From NCBI RefSeq assembly GCF_949987535.1, contig NC_080077.1, forward strand, positions 33,445,389 through 33,509,388: DNA of 64,000 bases, in the 5' to 3' direction. The DNA is from Balaenoptera acutorostrata (taxonomy: Eukaryota; Chordata; Mammalia; Artiodactyla; Balaenopteridae). How positions within the stretch are numbered: position 1 is the first letter of the stretch; each line of letters opens with the position of its first letter. This document shows positions 46,401 to 54,989 of the stretch, in pieces. The notes beneath the pieces are model-generated. The model did no database searches and was not told the origin of the DNA. It saw only the letters and a program-made list of their open reading frames with translations. The translations under genes were made by a program, and so were the position numbers.

Positions 46401-49363
46401 ACAGCATCCCTTCCATTAGTTACCTCCTCTACAAACTGAGGCATACCTAGTGAAGTTTCAGTGAGAGTGAGAAAGTGTCTGACACGGTGTCTAGCCTGTA
46501 ATAATTACTAACAGGTAGTTTCATCCATTCCTTCATCCATTTATTCAAAATTTACCCTTCTATTGTAACTTTTTCTCTCTTACTGAATTCCGTTATTAAA
46601 AAAAAATACTAGTCAAACTATAGGTGGTAATCAAGCACAAGTTATAATTCAAAGTTATTATTTATTAACTACTTAAATATCACGCATATTTTCAGTGCCT
46701 TGATCTATTGATGGGTATAATCAGTCTCCAACTTAAGAACACACAGTTTTCAAATGAACTGCCACGTCTCAACATCAATGCTATTAGAAAATGCTGGTGT
46801 ATCAATCTCCTGGCATCAATTTCCTCAGACGCAAACACTTCTAGTAACTTGGAGAACCACTTAACCCCATCTCAAATTCTCTATTTTACTTTGGAGCTTC
46901 AGTATTCCTGGAAGACAGCCATGGGATATTTGCAAAAAGGTTTGGGAGCCTACTGTGGCTCAGTCTTCAAGGTCAAGATAGGCAGTAGGTTTTCTGGATC
47001 CAGAAAAGTTACAAGTTGATTGTCTAACACCTGGCACATAGGAAATGCTTAACAAATATTGCCCAATAGATCTGATATCAGAGTGAAGTCGCTGAGAACT
47101 CCAAAGAGAGCCAGGCACTGAGGATTCAGGGCGGTGTTAGGATTATTCCTGCTGCATATTACTTCAAATCGACTTTGTGAGCTGGTCTGAGAACCTGACA
47201 ACTCTTGACCTCATTCCTAGGAGAGGAGTTTCAAATACCTGACTTAACAAATGACCTTTCTAGACAATGACTTAGGTACAACTTTGGAGCTACTTGATTT
47301 CATGAATATGGGTAAGATTTCTCTTTGTTATGGAGATATGATTTGACCAAACATAAGTATTTCTTCATGAGTAAAACAATAATATATGTTTCGAAAGTGA
47401 ACAAGACCTTTTATTTTTGCTATTGCAGTTATGTTGGAATTCCCTTTGACATCACATTGGTGGGCTGCTTTAGGTGTATAGATATATATGTATATGATAT
47501 CCATATGTGTTATATATGTATATATGATACTTATTTAATATAAATATATATTTATATATAAATTGGGGGCATAAAAATATTTTTATGTGGGTCAGATAAT
47601 TGGGCCAGAAGACTACTCAAGGGTTTTATCATTCTAAAATTATAGGGAATAAAACACTGGATATATATTTGTGACATATTCTTTTGGTTCTCTTCCTACA
47701 TGAATAGTATTACTGTCTTTATAGTAGTACAAGAAGAAGGGAAACTATTTTATTTCATTAATTCTTTTCTGTCCACCAGTTGAATAACTGAATTCATCAA
47801 TCACATATGTAGTAAGAAAATTAAGCAAGTGAAAGTAGGCTTTTCTAAAGCTTTTTCTTTAGATTAAGCCAGACACTGACCACAAAATATTTTTAGATTT
47901 CCTCTTTTCAGTAAACTTGGCAGTAGTTTTTATCTAATTATTGTCATGCTTAGTGATGAGAAATGGAAATGCAGCACTTTACCACATTGTTTTCCTAAAG
48001 TCGAGTTATCTGTTTTTAGTACCAGTATTATTTATATTACTAGCCTCCTTCACTCAAGTTTAATTCTCCACTTACCTTGCATATCCATAATTCTCCAATA
48101 TTGTTTAGTGCATACAGAAAACACTTGTGAAAGCAGATGTTTTATTTTTCATAAGCCTTCCCAAGATGTTGATTTTTAATAAATCAGAAAAATGATACTA
48201 AAGAAATGCTTTATGAGCCCAAGTGGAAATCATCTTTTCTCTATGAAAAACAAGAACTTCTCTCTTTTGGGTTTTATTTACAATACCACAAAATTTATTG
48301 AGGCCTAGCCAACTAAGTCACATATCAAATGCAACCCTGATGACAAGGCGAGTTAACTTTGGCATAATGAAATAGCTAATAGAATTTGCTAAAATAGTTG
48401 GGTAACAATTTCAGTTTCAATAATCAAGTTTGGATTCCTCAGAGGACAGTTGCCAAATGATATCTGAGGTAGCCGCCTTTGATTTTTCTTTTGAGTTAAC
48501 AATTTAAAAATAAGAGAATAGTGGCTAAACATCATGGAAATTCTATCTTGTGGTCTCACATTGGATGTGCGTCTTTGTGTGAGGAAGTTCTGTGGTCCTG
48601 TCAGGCCTGATTCACTAAGGGCTCTTACCTCAGGGACTTTTATCTTTCATGGGAGTTATGCAGTTACTACCATGCAAGGAGCAACAGATTTATGGAAGCC
48701 CTGTTAAGGCCTGACTAATATTTTAAAACAAACAAGAATCATTGGGCCAATGAAATCAGAGCTAAAGGCATTTTTATAAAACCAAATAGCTCAGGTAGGT
48801 GGAATTCTTGTTTTCAAAATCTTTTCGATATTCAGAAATATTTTCCACATTAGTAAGCATGTTTTCCTTTTATAATTAGAGGGGGAAAATACCTTATAAA
48901 GAATATTTTAAAATAGCAACAACACAAACAAATGGCAGGTCTCAGGAGCTAAAAGAATTGAAAATTGTAAATTCCTTGGCATGTGCTTTGACTCCTTGCC
49001 TTTGAATTTCTGAGTTTTAAGAGCTCCTTACTATTAATTGGAGAGAACCATGCACCTATTCCCGAAGGAAGTTTTGAATTTCAATAATTTACCAGCTCAG
49101 AATATATACCTACTCTCTTTTAGCTGAATCTATAAACTCCTCTATTTCAAATGCTGTGTCAGTTTCAGGAACATTATTTTAGTCATGACGATTGTTCTTA
49201 TTCATAATCTCACCAATGAATTATTCATTATTAGTAGTTAACCAAAACTTCCCTTTCATTACTTGCAGGGTTTGGCTTAATTTCAATGATATGTGGAGGC
49301 CAGACTTTAGCATACTGTTTGTTCAAAGATAATCTTATCTATCCAGATCTGGATGATTTTTAA
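23342..49363 (+). CDS. TMEM244: TMEM244, spliced gene of six coding exons
   Basis: Join 23342-23374, 40528-40613, 42473-42546, 45740-45856, 47429-47473, 49269-49363. Translation runs from ATG at 23342 to TAA at 49361-49363, about 149 residues, with no internal stop and consistent phases at all five junctions. All introns are GT-AG. Residues encoded by exons 1-5 match the human TMEM244 protein as I remember it: the [11 protein letters not shown] start, CVILFYTVY in exon 2, DFKTNPSW in exon 3, EVTYFVC, VVEEWVW and [12 protein letters not shown] in exon 4, and [13 protein letters not shown] in exon 5. The predicted product is a small polytopic membrane protein with four hydrophobic segments: one in exon 2, two in exon 4, one spanning exons 5-6. 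It has no signal peptide and no catalytic motif; its biochemical role is unknown to me. Intron 1 is about 17 kb. In human I recall the gene lying between ARHGAP18 and L3MBTL3; neither is visible here. I also recall a report that the human locus acts as a long non-coding RNA in cutaneous T-cell lymphoma cells, so an intact frame here is notable. Confidence 0.9.
24353..24391. repeat. (CA)n microsatellite in TMEM244 intron 1
   Basis: About 19 pure CA units followed by a short CT tract. Confidence 0.95.
24680..24870 (-). repeat. MIR SINE
   Basis: Reverse MIR: 'tgcaatgtgccaagcattgg' followed by the degraded core. Confidence 0.6.
25195..25385 (-). repeat. MIR SINE
   Basis: Reverse MIR: 'ttttacagatgagtagaac', 'agtagctggccaatgt', 'agaacccaggtgt'. 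Confidence 0.7.
25608..25970 (+). mobile_element. CHR-family SINE with target-site duplication
   Basis: Full-length CHR SINE (tRNA-like head with GGTGGCGCCGTGG, (AAAT)n tail). The duplication AAAAGAAATAAGGAGG at 25608-25623 and 25955-25970 is perfect. Confidence 0.93.
26285..26714 (+). repeat. old L1 ORF2 fragment, left part
   Basis: Matches the L1 reverse-transcriptase region in forward orientation ('gatcaatctcacttatgagt', 'gttaaagtggcctttgacac', 'actccactactattta'). In L1 coordinates it is continuous with the segment that starts at 28158, so one L1 seems to be split by the intervening DNA. Confidence 0.65.
26704..27030 (+). mobile_element. CHR-family SINE with target-site duplication
   Basis: CHR SINE with the cetacean-typical 'gttcgtgccccggtccggg' and 'gagaggccgcgacagtgag' segments and an (AAAT)n tail. 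The duplication ATATATTAGAG is at 26704-26714 and 27020-27030. Inserted in the old L1. Confidence 0.9.
27032..28151 (+). other. 1.1-kb CpG-rich segment splitting an old L1
   Basis: The left half (about 27050-27560) is a CpG island-like block with roughly 40-45 CpGs in 510 bp and clustered GC boxes near 27376-27415, ending in a donor-like GAGAG/GTGAGT at 27566. The right half is ordinary, with a short reverse L1 piece at 28010-28105 and an A-rich tail (28126-28146). TAGAGG flanks the segment on both sides (27026-27031, 28152-28157). It could be a retroposed or transposed promoter-bearing fragment, or an independent promoter or first exon. No coding sequence is supported. Confidence 0.55.
28010..28105 (-). 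repeat. L1 ORF2 fragment
   Basis: The reverse complement matches the L1 RT region around 'cttaacaaaatatatagcaa'. It is inverted relative to the L1 on both sides. Confidence 0.55.
28158..29755 (+). repeat. old L1, right part: ORF2 to 3' UTR
   Basis: Begins 'cactagtcaatgcaatcag', continuing the L1 interrupted at 26714. It passes through degraded ORF2 into a 3' UTR with 'gaggacaattggagaaag' and 'tttgtggttatataggaaat', typical of old L1M elements. Confidence 0.7.
29760..31980. other. TMEM244 intron 1, no gene seen
   Basis: AT-rich DNA with T-rich runs at 30775-30803 and 31478-31494. No repeat family recognised with confidence. Confidence 0.4.
31985..32100. mobile_element. hAT-type DNA transposon remnant
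   Basis: 'attcttaatctgggatccac' and the 'gtgtatatgtgacc' to 'tttttctgcatagtccatag' end recall Charlie-type non-autonomous elements. The subfamily is uncertain. Confidence 0.4.
32105..32235 (-). repeat. MIR SINE fragment
   Basis: Reverse MIR core: 'ttttacagataaaaatatca', 'agtaatttgccacaatctag'. Confidence 0.5.
32740..32920. mobile_element. MER5-type hAT element
   Basis: 'ttgcattgggatcatctgag', 'ttaaaatgcaaacacctggg' and a 'tttgaggaccact' end give the MER5 pattern. Confidence 0.55.
33045..33350 (+). repeat. MIR SINE
   Basis: Forward MIR: 'ccagtgaccagctttgtga', 'tctctgaacctctctttatc', 'gggtgagctaatctataca'. Confidence 0.65.
33530..33620 (+). repeat. L2 LINE fragment
   Basis: 'gagtacctactatgtgccag' and 'gtgagcataatggacacat' match L2. 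Confidence 0.65.
34130..34300 (+). repeat. L2 LINE fragment
   Basis: 'aaagctttttggaggaagtg' followed by 'agctgagacctgacaagatg' match L2. Confidence 0.6.
34379..34429. repeat. (TG)n microsatellite
   Basis: About 25 pure TG units, the longest dinucleotide tract in the window. Confidence 0.95.
34695..34810 (+). repeat. MIR SINE 3' part
   Basis: 'ttgttgtgaggattaaagg' and 'ctcggctcctggcacatata'. Confidence 0.65.
34970..35230. repeat. old L1M fragment
   Basis: 'catttatccatcacctagct', 'tcatctgcaagtatttctgt' and 'aacattatcaaatatcccgt' follow a common L1M 3'-region order. Confidence 0.5.
35485..35870 (+). repeat. two adjacent MIR SINEs
   Basis: A short MIR (35485-35570, 'atgaccttgggccattcatt') followed by a longer one (35615-35870, 'tctggactggagccctgac', 'tttgcctcagtttctaaatc', 'cagtgcttggcacataa'). 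Confidence 0.7.
35935..36290. mobile_element. hAT-type non-autonomous DNA element
   Basis: Begins 'attgtctaatacagtaccga', contains 'gagcacttgaaaagtta', and ends with the inverted 'ctgttggacagaatgg'. Same family as 54190-54385. Subfamily not assigned. Confidence 0.55.
36415..36575 (-). repeat. L1 3'-UTR fragment
   Basis: 'aatcgagatataattggcat', 'aacaagttgatttgatatat' and 'gctaacacctctatcatgtc' match the reverse of an L1MA/MB-type 3' end. Confidence 0.65.
36590..36790. repeat. L2-like fragment
   Basis: Pyrimidine-rich sequence of the L2 pattern ('ctttcacagtctccccttgg'). Confidence 0.4.
36800..37040 (+). repeat. MIR SINE with (AAT)n
   Basis: Forward MIR ('gctttgaatcccagctctgc', 'cctctctgagcctcatgatt') with a short AAT expansion at 36904-36922 at its usual variable position. 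Confidence 0.75.
37180..37375. mobile_element. MER5A-type hAT element
   Basis: 'agttgttagaaatgcaaatt', 'ctcagaaactctggggctag' and 'gaaaaccactgc' at the end match MER5A. Confidence 0.8.
37450..37565 (+). repeat. L2 LINE fragment
   Basis: 'gccagcaggggaatgtcatg' and 'gattgccttttagaaagtta' match L2. Confidence 0.55.
37566..38790. other. TMEM244 intron 1, no gene seen
   Basis: AT-rich; no recognised repeat or exon. Confidence 0.4.
38795..39085 (+). repeat. L1 3' end
   Basis: 'gttaaatgtcaaatatattt' preceded by 'acacgtatacaccttaaatg' and 'tctaacatggtagaggtgct' matches an L1M 3' terminus. Confidence 0.65.
39100..39325. repeat. purine-rich low-complexity tract
   Basis: About 220 bp almost entirely A and G on the + strand, with no simple unit. 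Confidence 0.7.
39690..40175 (-). repeat. old L1 3'-region fragment
   Basis: Reverse L1M pattern: 'catgaactgcctatttatat', 'gatatcaatcctttgcctgt', 'actatttgttgaataattcc'. Ends about 350 bp before TMEM244 exon 2. Confidence 0.65.
40528..40613 (+). CDS. TMEM244: TMEM244 exon 2, first membrane segment
   Basis: The acceptor is a pyrimidine-rich tract ending TCTTCAG at 40527; the donor is GTAAGTA at 40614. The exon has 86 nt: 28 codons plus two bases. It begins VVLQKLL and encodes a hydrophobic helix rich in L, V, I, Y and C. A second AG at 40538-40539 would also give an in-frame exon, but it would drop VVLQ, which the human protein has, so the upstream acceptor is preferred. Confidence 0.92.
40970..41150 (+). 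repeat. MIR SINE
   Basis: Forward MIR in TMEM244 intron 2: 'gactgagagtcaagagatct', 'catttgtcaaatggaggtta'. Confidence 0.7.
41740..42012 (-). repeat. cetartiodactyl L1 3'-UTR fragment
   Basis: 'gttgattcacaatgttgtgt', 'gatattgaatatagttccct' and 'ctgtgctatacagtaggccc' are the reverse of the L1 3' UTR common in cetartiodactyls. Fairly well preserved. Confidence 0.8.
42013..42190 (-). repeat. MIR SINE
   Basis: Reverse MIR: 'aactgaagcccagagaggtt', 'aagcaacctgcccaagttca', 'gattagaacccgggtcctg'. Confidence 0.8.
42473..42546 (+). CDS. TMEM244: TMEM244 exon 3, hydrophilic loop
   Basis: The acceptor is CTTCAG at 42472 and the donor GTAATT at 42547. Its first base completes an AAG codon begun in exon 2; 24 codons follow, starting VYELDV and containing DFKTNPSW, then one base left over. 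It encodes the polar loop between the first and second hydrophobic segments. Confidence 0.92.
42550..44130. other. TMEM244 intron 3, no repeat recognised
   Basis: AT-rich with no exon-like or repeat-like content. Confidence 0.4.
44140..44340 (-). repeat. MIR SINE
   Basis: Reverse MIR: 'tatagaggaagaatcagact', 'ctgctcaaggtcatatcact'. Confidence 0.65.
44345..45735. other. TMEM244 intron 3, remainder
   Basis: No recognised repeat. A 69-codon open frame at 45137-45346 follows an acceptor-like CAG but is not homologous to TMEM244. Confidence 0.4.
45740..45856 (+). CDS. TMEM244: TMEM244 exon 4, second and third membrane segments
   Basis: The acceptor used here is CTTTTAG at 45739, after a strong pyrimidine tract; the donor is GTAAGC at 45857. 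The exon has 117 nt and encodes EVTYFVC, then a hydrophobic run, [10 protein letters not shown], then [13 protein letters not shown]. It is the best conserved part against human. The remembered human protein has three more residues at the exon start (V-L-L-V-S where this model gives V-S), which fits an ancestral acceptor at 45729-45730 that now reads AC. Confidence 0.88.
46325..46540 (+). repeat. MIR SINE
   Basis: Forward MIR: 'aaatggattcaaattgcagt', 'acctcctctacaaactgagg', 'gtctgacacggtgtctagcc'. Confidence 0.7.
46545..47428. other. TMEM244 intron 4, unique DNA
   Basis: A short L2/MIR-like tail at about 47015-47070; otherwise nothing recognisable. Confidence 0.4.
47429..47473 (+). CDS. TMEM244: TMEM244 exon 5
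   Basis: The acceptor is TATTGCAG at 47428 and the donor GTGTAT at 47474. The exon has 45 nt and encodes [14 protein letters not shown] with split codons at both ends. If the donor is not used, translation adds two codons (G, V) and stops at TAG 47479-47481, which would give a shorter product similar in length to the human annotated form. Confidence 0.88.
47474..49268. other. TMEM244 intron 5
   Basis: Begins with an AT-rich TATATG tract (47480-47565); otherwise unique AT-rich DNA. Confidence 0.45.
49269..49363 (+). CDS. TMEM244: TMEM244 exon 6, terminal coding exon
   Basis: The acceptor is CTTGCAG at 49268. Joined to exon 5 it restores a Gly codon and continues with 30 codons (starting [11 protein letters not shown], ending in the acidic tail YPDLDDF) before TAA at 49361-49363. 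The hydrophobic residues extend the WWAALG end of exon 5 into a full fourth membrane segment. The phase match and topology support it. It is not in the human 128-residue protein as I remember it. Confidence 0.78.
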
Positions 49364-49960
49364 CAGAACAGCTGATTCTGTCTATGTTATTACATACATT
49401 GTATCCAAGCTAAATTGTATTTTTTGTTCATACCTATATTCAAGGTTGAATTTATTCTGGATACTTTTTAACTCTAAAAAGAAACAAGAGGAATTAATGG
49501 AGAGCAGAAGAATCCTAGTAAAGAATTCATGAGCAAAGTCATAAAATACAGTGTATCCCAAAGTGTGTTCCATAGAACCCTAGTTGTAAACAATGTTGGT
49601 AGTGCCATGTAAAGAAACTAGAAGTTACATGTCTAAGTATTTTAGTAAAACAGACTTATTTATTTAGGACTTCTTAGAATCTTTAACATACTATTGTGCA
49701 CGTGTCACCTCTGAGCAGTAGTATACCTTGTACGCTGTTTCTCAAAACATATTTGACCAGAGACACACTTTAGAAAATGGATGTATCGTGTGGAAACTAT
49801 AACATAGAAAAGGGCAGATTCAAAACTACTGCAAATCCCTGTAACCAGAATTAGATTTTATTATTGTCCCAGAGTATTTGTTAGAGCATTTCTTATGAAA
49901 TTATTGCCTTTTAAAAAATATTAGTGTCTATGTCTTTCCTTATATTATGGTGTTTTAACA
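49364..49960 (+). other. probable TMEM244 3' UTR and downstream sequence
   Basis: AT-rich, no repeat recognised, no coding potential. No AATAAA closely follows the stop codon; the nearest clear one is near 50208, inside a later stretch. The 3' end therefore cannot be placed. Confidence 0.35.
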
Positions 49961-49961
49961 T

Positions 49962-50130
49962 AGTATTTCTCAAAATTTAATGTGCACTCGAATCACCTGG
50001 GGATTTTGTTACAATGTGGATTTTGGTTTAGAAGGGCTGGAGTGGAGCCTGAAATGATGTATTTCTAACAATTCCTGGGAAATGCCTGTGCTGCTGGTCC
50101 ACGGACCACACTTTAGGTAGCAAGGTCTAA
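49962..50130. mobile_element. MER5/MER3-type hAT element
   Basis: 'atttctcaaaatttaatgtg', 'cgaatcacctggggattttg' and 'ctgctggtccacggaccaca' give the pattern of this group. Confidence 0.6.
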
Positions 50131-52555
50131 GTGGTTGGAATGATATATTTTTTAAGGTTGTATAGCTCTGTACTGCCAGTCCTATGTTTTTTATATCATG
50201 GTTATTCAATAAATGCCTGTTGAACGGTGTTAAAACTGAGGTGAGTTAAATTTATATAACTGTCTTAAATATTTCCCACTTTTTAGTATAGTTAAAATAT
50301 CTCCAGATATAAAAGAAATGCACAGCATGGTTACAACTAAAATATAAGTATAGGAAAAACGACAGGAAAGTGCAACTCTCCCCTCCCCTCCCACCCTACC
50401 CACAACACACACACGCTCCCACACAAATATTTTGGGAAACGGTTAGAAACTATCTCTAGAATTTTTTCCAAAATGAATCTTTTTATCCTAAAAGTCTATT
50501 TCTCCATAAAGACATGCATTCAACCACTAAGAAATGTTATGCTAATTGTATGTATTCCAGGTAACCTTCCAAAAACTACTTTGTGTTGATCAGTTACTGG
50601 TTAGATAATTTAAGCTTCTCGTGCACATGTAAGTATGAAAATAATGGTGCTTGCTTCTGTCTCACCTTTACTTATTCACACAAACTTTTGTTTTCCATCC
50701 ATTATTCCCATTCTTCCTGTTAATTTCCTTCAAAATGTTTGGTTATAGAAGTATCAAAATCCGTAACTCATTTAAATCAGCCAAGGGACCATAAATTTCA
50801 ATTACCAGTAACGATTTTTTTTGTCTTTAAAGGAAGGCAGGATAGGGTAGCTAGGAAATGGTCAGCATTATGATATTTGATTCCCCGATTAAAACCCCAT
50901 CGACAAGCACAAAGAAAGAGTGTCTTGTTAGTGATACAAAAAACTGAATCTTGCTCTGTGAAAAATGCAAGTATCGAACAAACCATAAATACACTGATGA
51001 AAAAGACTGCCCCATATTAACTCACACTTGGAAGAAATTTACAAAAACATTAAAACTGCCTAAGTAAATTTGATAATTAAAAATGATTTGGTTGATTAAG
51101 CACTTTTTAATATAATGAGAATTAAGTTACACTAGTAAATTAGAATAAGAATGTCTCCAGATTCAGAGGACCTTAATATCTCCTCATTCTGTAGTGTAGC
51201 TTAATTAGCATGTTTATTTCTAGGATTAGGAATCCGTCTGCTCAGGTAATTACTATTATGTTAATCTTTCTCTCTTTTTTTTCTCCTGATCACAAGAATA
51301 ATCTGTGGTTTTCTTCTTTTACTCATTAAAATGATTCTCATTATCTATTTGACAACACCACTTAACACACAAAAATTAAAAATACAATTAGGATGCATAT
51401 TTTAGTTAAAAATACTATGCATCTGACATATCAACTAAATATTCACTTTAGTGTTTATTGCTTTATACTATATATAAATTTCTCAAAGGTCAAGAGTCAT
51501 GCTCATTTACTTCTCCAGTGTTCCACATAGAATCATAAATTGGTAGAATCCTATCTTATATTTTGATGCATATTTTTCAGGCAAGACTGATTCTATTTTC
51601 ATATTTTCAATACAATATTTTCTTATAACATTTTCATAAATATGATCTAAAGTTATTATACCATGGTGATATCTTATAAATTAATTCACATATTTTAAAA
51701 TAATGTTTTACTTTAAAGAATTATTTCTTAAATGAATGAAATTATCTTTACTTTTGCTGACAGTGATCCCAAAATATATATGAGGACTAGTTTCACATCT
51801 GCAGTCTAAAGATTAAACTCCTATCTAAAATTTTATGGGTTTTGTTCAACTGATTTACCTTAGTAGCTGAACTGATAAATTCAAAAGCTGTTCGGTATCA
51901 CTGTAAAGCTGCAGAGATTATCCTATAGAAGTGAGAACACATATACTGTATGATAGAGAATTTTATAACAAACATCTTAAGGTAAAATAAGGGCACTTCC
52001 TAAAGTTGTTGCTTCATAAACTTTATATACCTGAATTGCCAGGTAAATAAATCTATAACAAAAGCATCCATAGATGCTTTTTGTAAAAATTATCAGAAAA
52101 GAGAGGAAATACAGTTTGGTTCACATGAAGATAATGTATTCTTCTATAGATTTCTACTGCAGAAAAAGGTCTCATAAAAGATGTAACATTTGAGAATATT
52201 CCACATTTTTAATAGAGGACAATACAGTTATAACTTTTCCAAGTACTATGCCTTAACTTAACGTTAGCTCTTTGTTTCGATTTTCCTTTATTCTATTTAA
52301 ATGTTCCTGATAGTTTAGTAAAACTATCTCTAACCAAATCTTCTTTAAAAACAGATAATTACCATCTGACATTCTTCTTGGTGAAGAATATTCACCCTTC
52401 CCCATATGCTCAATACTTCAAACAGAAGAAAATATTATTCCAATAACTATCTTAAATGACAACTGCACAAAATATTGGTTTATTAATCTAGCCAGTATTT
52501 TCAAAGCTGGTATCATATTTGGTTGATTATCACAATAATATGTTTAAATATGTTG
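50131..52555. other. intergenic DNA downstream of TMEM244
   Basis: AT-rich. Only short L2/MIR-like tails near 50195-50225 and 51480-51535. Confidence 0.4.
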
Positions 52556-52559
52556 TTAA

Positions 52560-52738
52560 TGGCTGTATATATCTCTATAATATAAATGCATTACAACTTA
52601 TTTAACCATTTCCTTTTATTGATGCTTAAGTTTTGTATAATTTTTTCTCACATTAAGTAGGTAGACATTAGATAGCTCTTCAAATTCTCAGATAAAATGG
52701 ATCACTAGAAGTGAAATTATTAGGCCATATGGTATCAA
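52560..52738 (-). repeat. old L1 fragment, part 1
   Basis: Reverse L1M: 'aaccatttccttttattgat', 'gatcactagaagtgaaatta'. It continues beyond the SINE. Confidence 0.6.
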
Positions 52739-53069
52739 TATCTTTTAATTATTATTATTATTTTTTTAATTAATTAATTTATTTATTTATGGCTGTGTTG
52801 GGTCTTCGTTTCTGTGCAAGGGCTTTCTCTAGTTGTGGCAGGCGGGGGCCACTCTTCATCACGGTGCGCGGGCCCCTCACTGTCGCGGCCTCTCTCATTG
52901 CGGGGCACAGGCTCCAGACGCACAGGCTCAGCAATTGTGGCTCACGGGCCCAGTTGCTCCGCAGCATGTGGGATCCTCCCAGACCAGGGCTCAAACCTGT
53001 GTCCCCTGCATTGGCAGGCAGACTCTCAACCACTGCGCCACCAGGGAAGCCCCCTATCTTTTAATTATT
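52739..53069 (-). mobile_element. CHR-family SINE with target-site duplication
   Basis: Reverse-oriented CHR SINE ending 'ccaccagggaagcccc', with the A-rich tail appearing as a T-rich start. The duplication TATCTTTTAATTATT is at 52739-52753 and 53055-53069. Nested in an old L1. Confidence 0.93.
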
Positions 53070-53225
53070 TAAAAATATTTCCAAATTGCTGTCTACAATG
53101 TTTGACCCAAAGTATTCACCCAACACAAGTATGAGAGTACCCATTTTACCATACCCTCCAACACTAAGAACTATCATTTTTACACTATTAATATGCATCT
53201 ATTAAAATGATAATTTTATAGCGCA
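53070..53225 (-). repeat. old L1 fragment, part 2
   Basis: 'ccaaattgctgtctacaatg' and 'ataccctccaacactaagaa' continue the L1 left of the SINE. Confidence 0.6.
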
Positions 53226-53369
53226 TATCAACTCCTAGGCACTAGAAATGTTCAGGTGTAACATAGGTAAAGCATCATACCTAGTAGTTGTTTCATCTCT
53301 AACTAGCTGTTGTTGGGTAGATGTTGTTGGGTAGGGCATTAAAGGGTAAGGGATTTAAGCTATTTGAAA

Positions 53370-53460
53370 GCAGGGATATGATTTTGTTCAATGCTATATA
53401 ACCAGCTCCTAGAACAGTGTCTGGGTTGTATCAGACATATCAGATGCACAATTAAATGAG
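53370..53460. repeat. L2 LINE 3' fragment
   Basis: 'ccagctcctagaacagtgtc' resembles the L2 end. Confidence 0.5.
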
Positions 53461-54185
53461 GAGGAAAAGCAAATACATTTTTTTTTTCTTGCTTCAAAGC
53501 AGTTGGCTACACTCCTTCAAATTAATTGCACATTGGAAGACTCCCCTGGCACACCTGGAAAGGGATTGATTGTTGTACTGATCCAACCAAAGTCTTTAGT
53601 ATCATAAGGAAAAGAGGAAGCATAGATTGCCCCTGGAGAAAGAGGATACCCAGTAACAAGGGAGTAAAATGTTAAACTGAATATACTTGGACACACTGTA
53701 CCTTCATCATACTCATATTGAGAGCGGACTCAGCAAAAACATTTTCAACTCCCACAGCACTGGTGAGTAATGCATATTTTACACAAGATTTTCAGAGGAG
53801 ATGGAGGAGAGGGTTGCATTGCACTCACCACAGCACACGTAATCTCCTTATCTCCCCACTAGACATCCTGGCTTTCTTCTCTAGCTGCTGCCAACAGCCG
53901 GGTCTCTGTTGTCGTCCTCACTTTCTCTCCATACAGCCTCTAAAAATACCCTATGTGTTCCCAGCGAATCAGATTCTGACCACAGCTAATATATAATAGT
54001 AATCTAAACAAAATCCTTACATTGCCTGAAGGACACCCATTCTTTGTTCTCCAATTATGTCCCTTCAGGGTATCACCCTAACTTATCCCAAATGACTTTC
54101 CAAAAATATTTACCTCATCAAAAGAGATCTAGTCTCTTCTCAGAGCTAAATTTTGCCACTGGAATGGAAATAACTTTTTGTATGT
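53461..54185. other. unique intergenic DNA
   Basis: No gene or repeat recognised. Confidence 0.4.
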
Positions 54186-54189
54186 TCTA

Positions 54190-54385
54190 GAGCATGTCTA
54201 TCCAATAGAACTTTCTGCAACGATGAAAGTGTTTTGTATCTGTGCTGTCTGATACAGTAGCCACTAGCTATATGTGGCTATTGAGCTCTTGAAATGTGGC
54301 TACCATGATTGAGGAACTGAATTTTAATTTAACGTTAATTAATTTAAATTTAAAACTAGCAGCTACTGTATTGGACAATAGGGGA
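54190..54385. mobile_element. hAT-type non-autonomous DNA element
   Basis: 'tatccaatagaactttctgc', 'agccactagctatatgtggc' and 'ctactgtattggacaat' with inverted ends. Same family as 35935-36290. Confidence 0.65.
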
Positions 54386-54989
54386 GGATCTCCTCATTTA
54401 CCAGGGAAAAATGGTACCACCTGCAGATATTATAATTCAGCCCATCAGGCTGAGTTCGAGGCTGAGTTACTTAGTGCAAAAAGATCCACCCTCAAGGAAA
54501 GGAAAAAGTGCATAGAAAACCCAGAGATTGTCATCCCGGCCATGATGCATAAAGGCTGTGTGTACATTGTCTAGTGATGCACAATGTGTTGGTGTCTTTA
54601 TTTTTTTCACATAAAAAAATGTAACTTCTATCTTAGAGCTATGACTGAAACTTGATTTATCTTCCCTTCATGAGTGTCTAGTATCAACAGATCTTAAATG
54701 TGAAAATGTGCTAGTCATGCTTTAAAAAAAAAAAGAAAAGAAAAAAGAAATTTTTAATCTTGAAACCTAGCCAAAATTTTGCTCATGGGACTCTGAGAGG
54801 GTACTTAGTAGTTGGATATGGGATTAGAATATTTAATTCATTAAAATGGACCATGAGTCATGAAGGTGTCTCACAGTGTAGGGTTTTAATAGAAATTAGC
54901 TAATAGAAGATACTGAGGCAATTAGTGGCATAACAAATTATATTGCAGATACTATTTGGGGGACTTGTCAACGATGGCTTGAGATTAGA

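Noticed and set aside
54296..54574. 92-codon open frame
   Set aside because: Its first third lies in a hAT-type repeat and the rest has no recognisable coding features.
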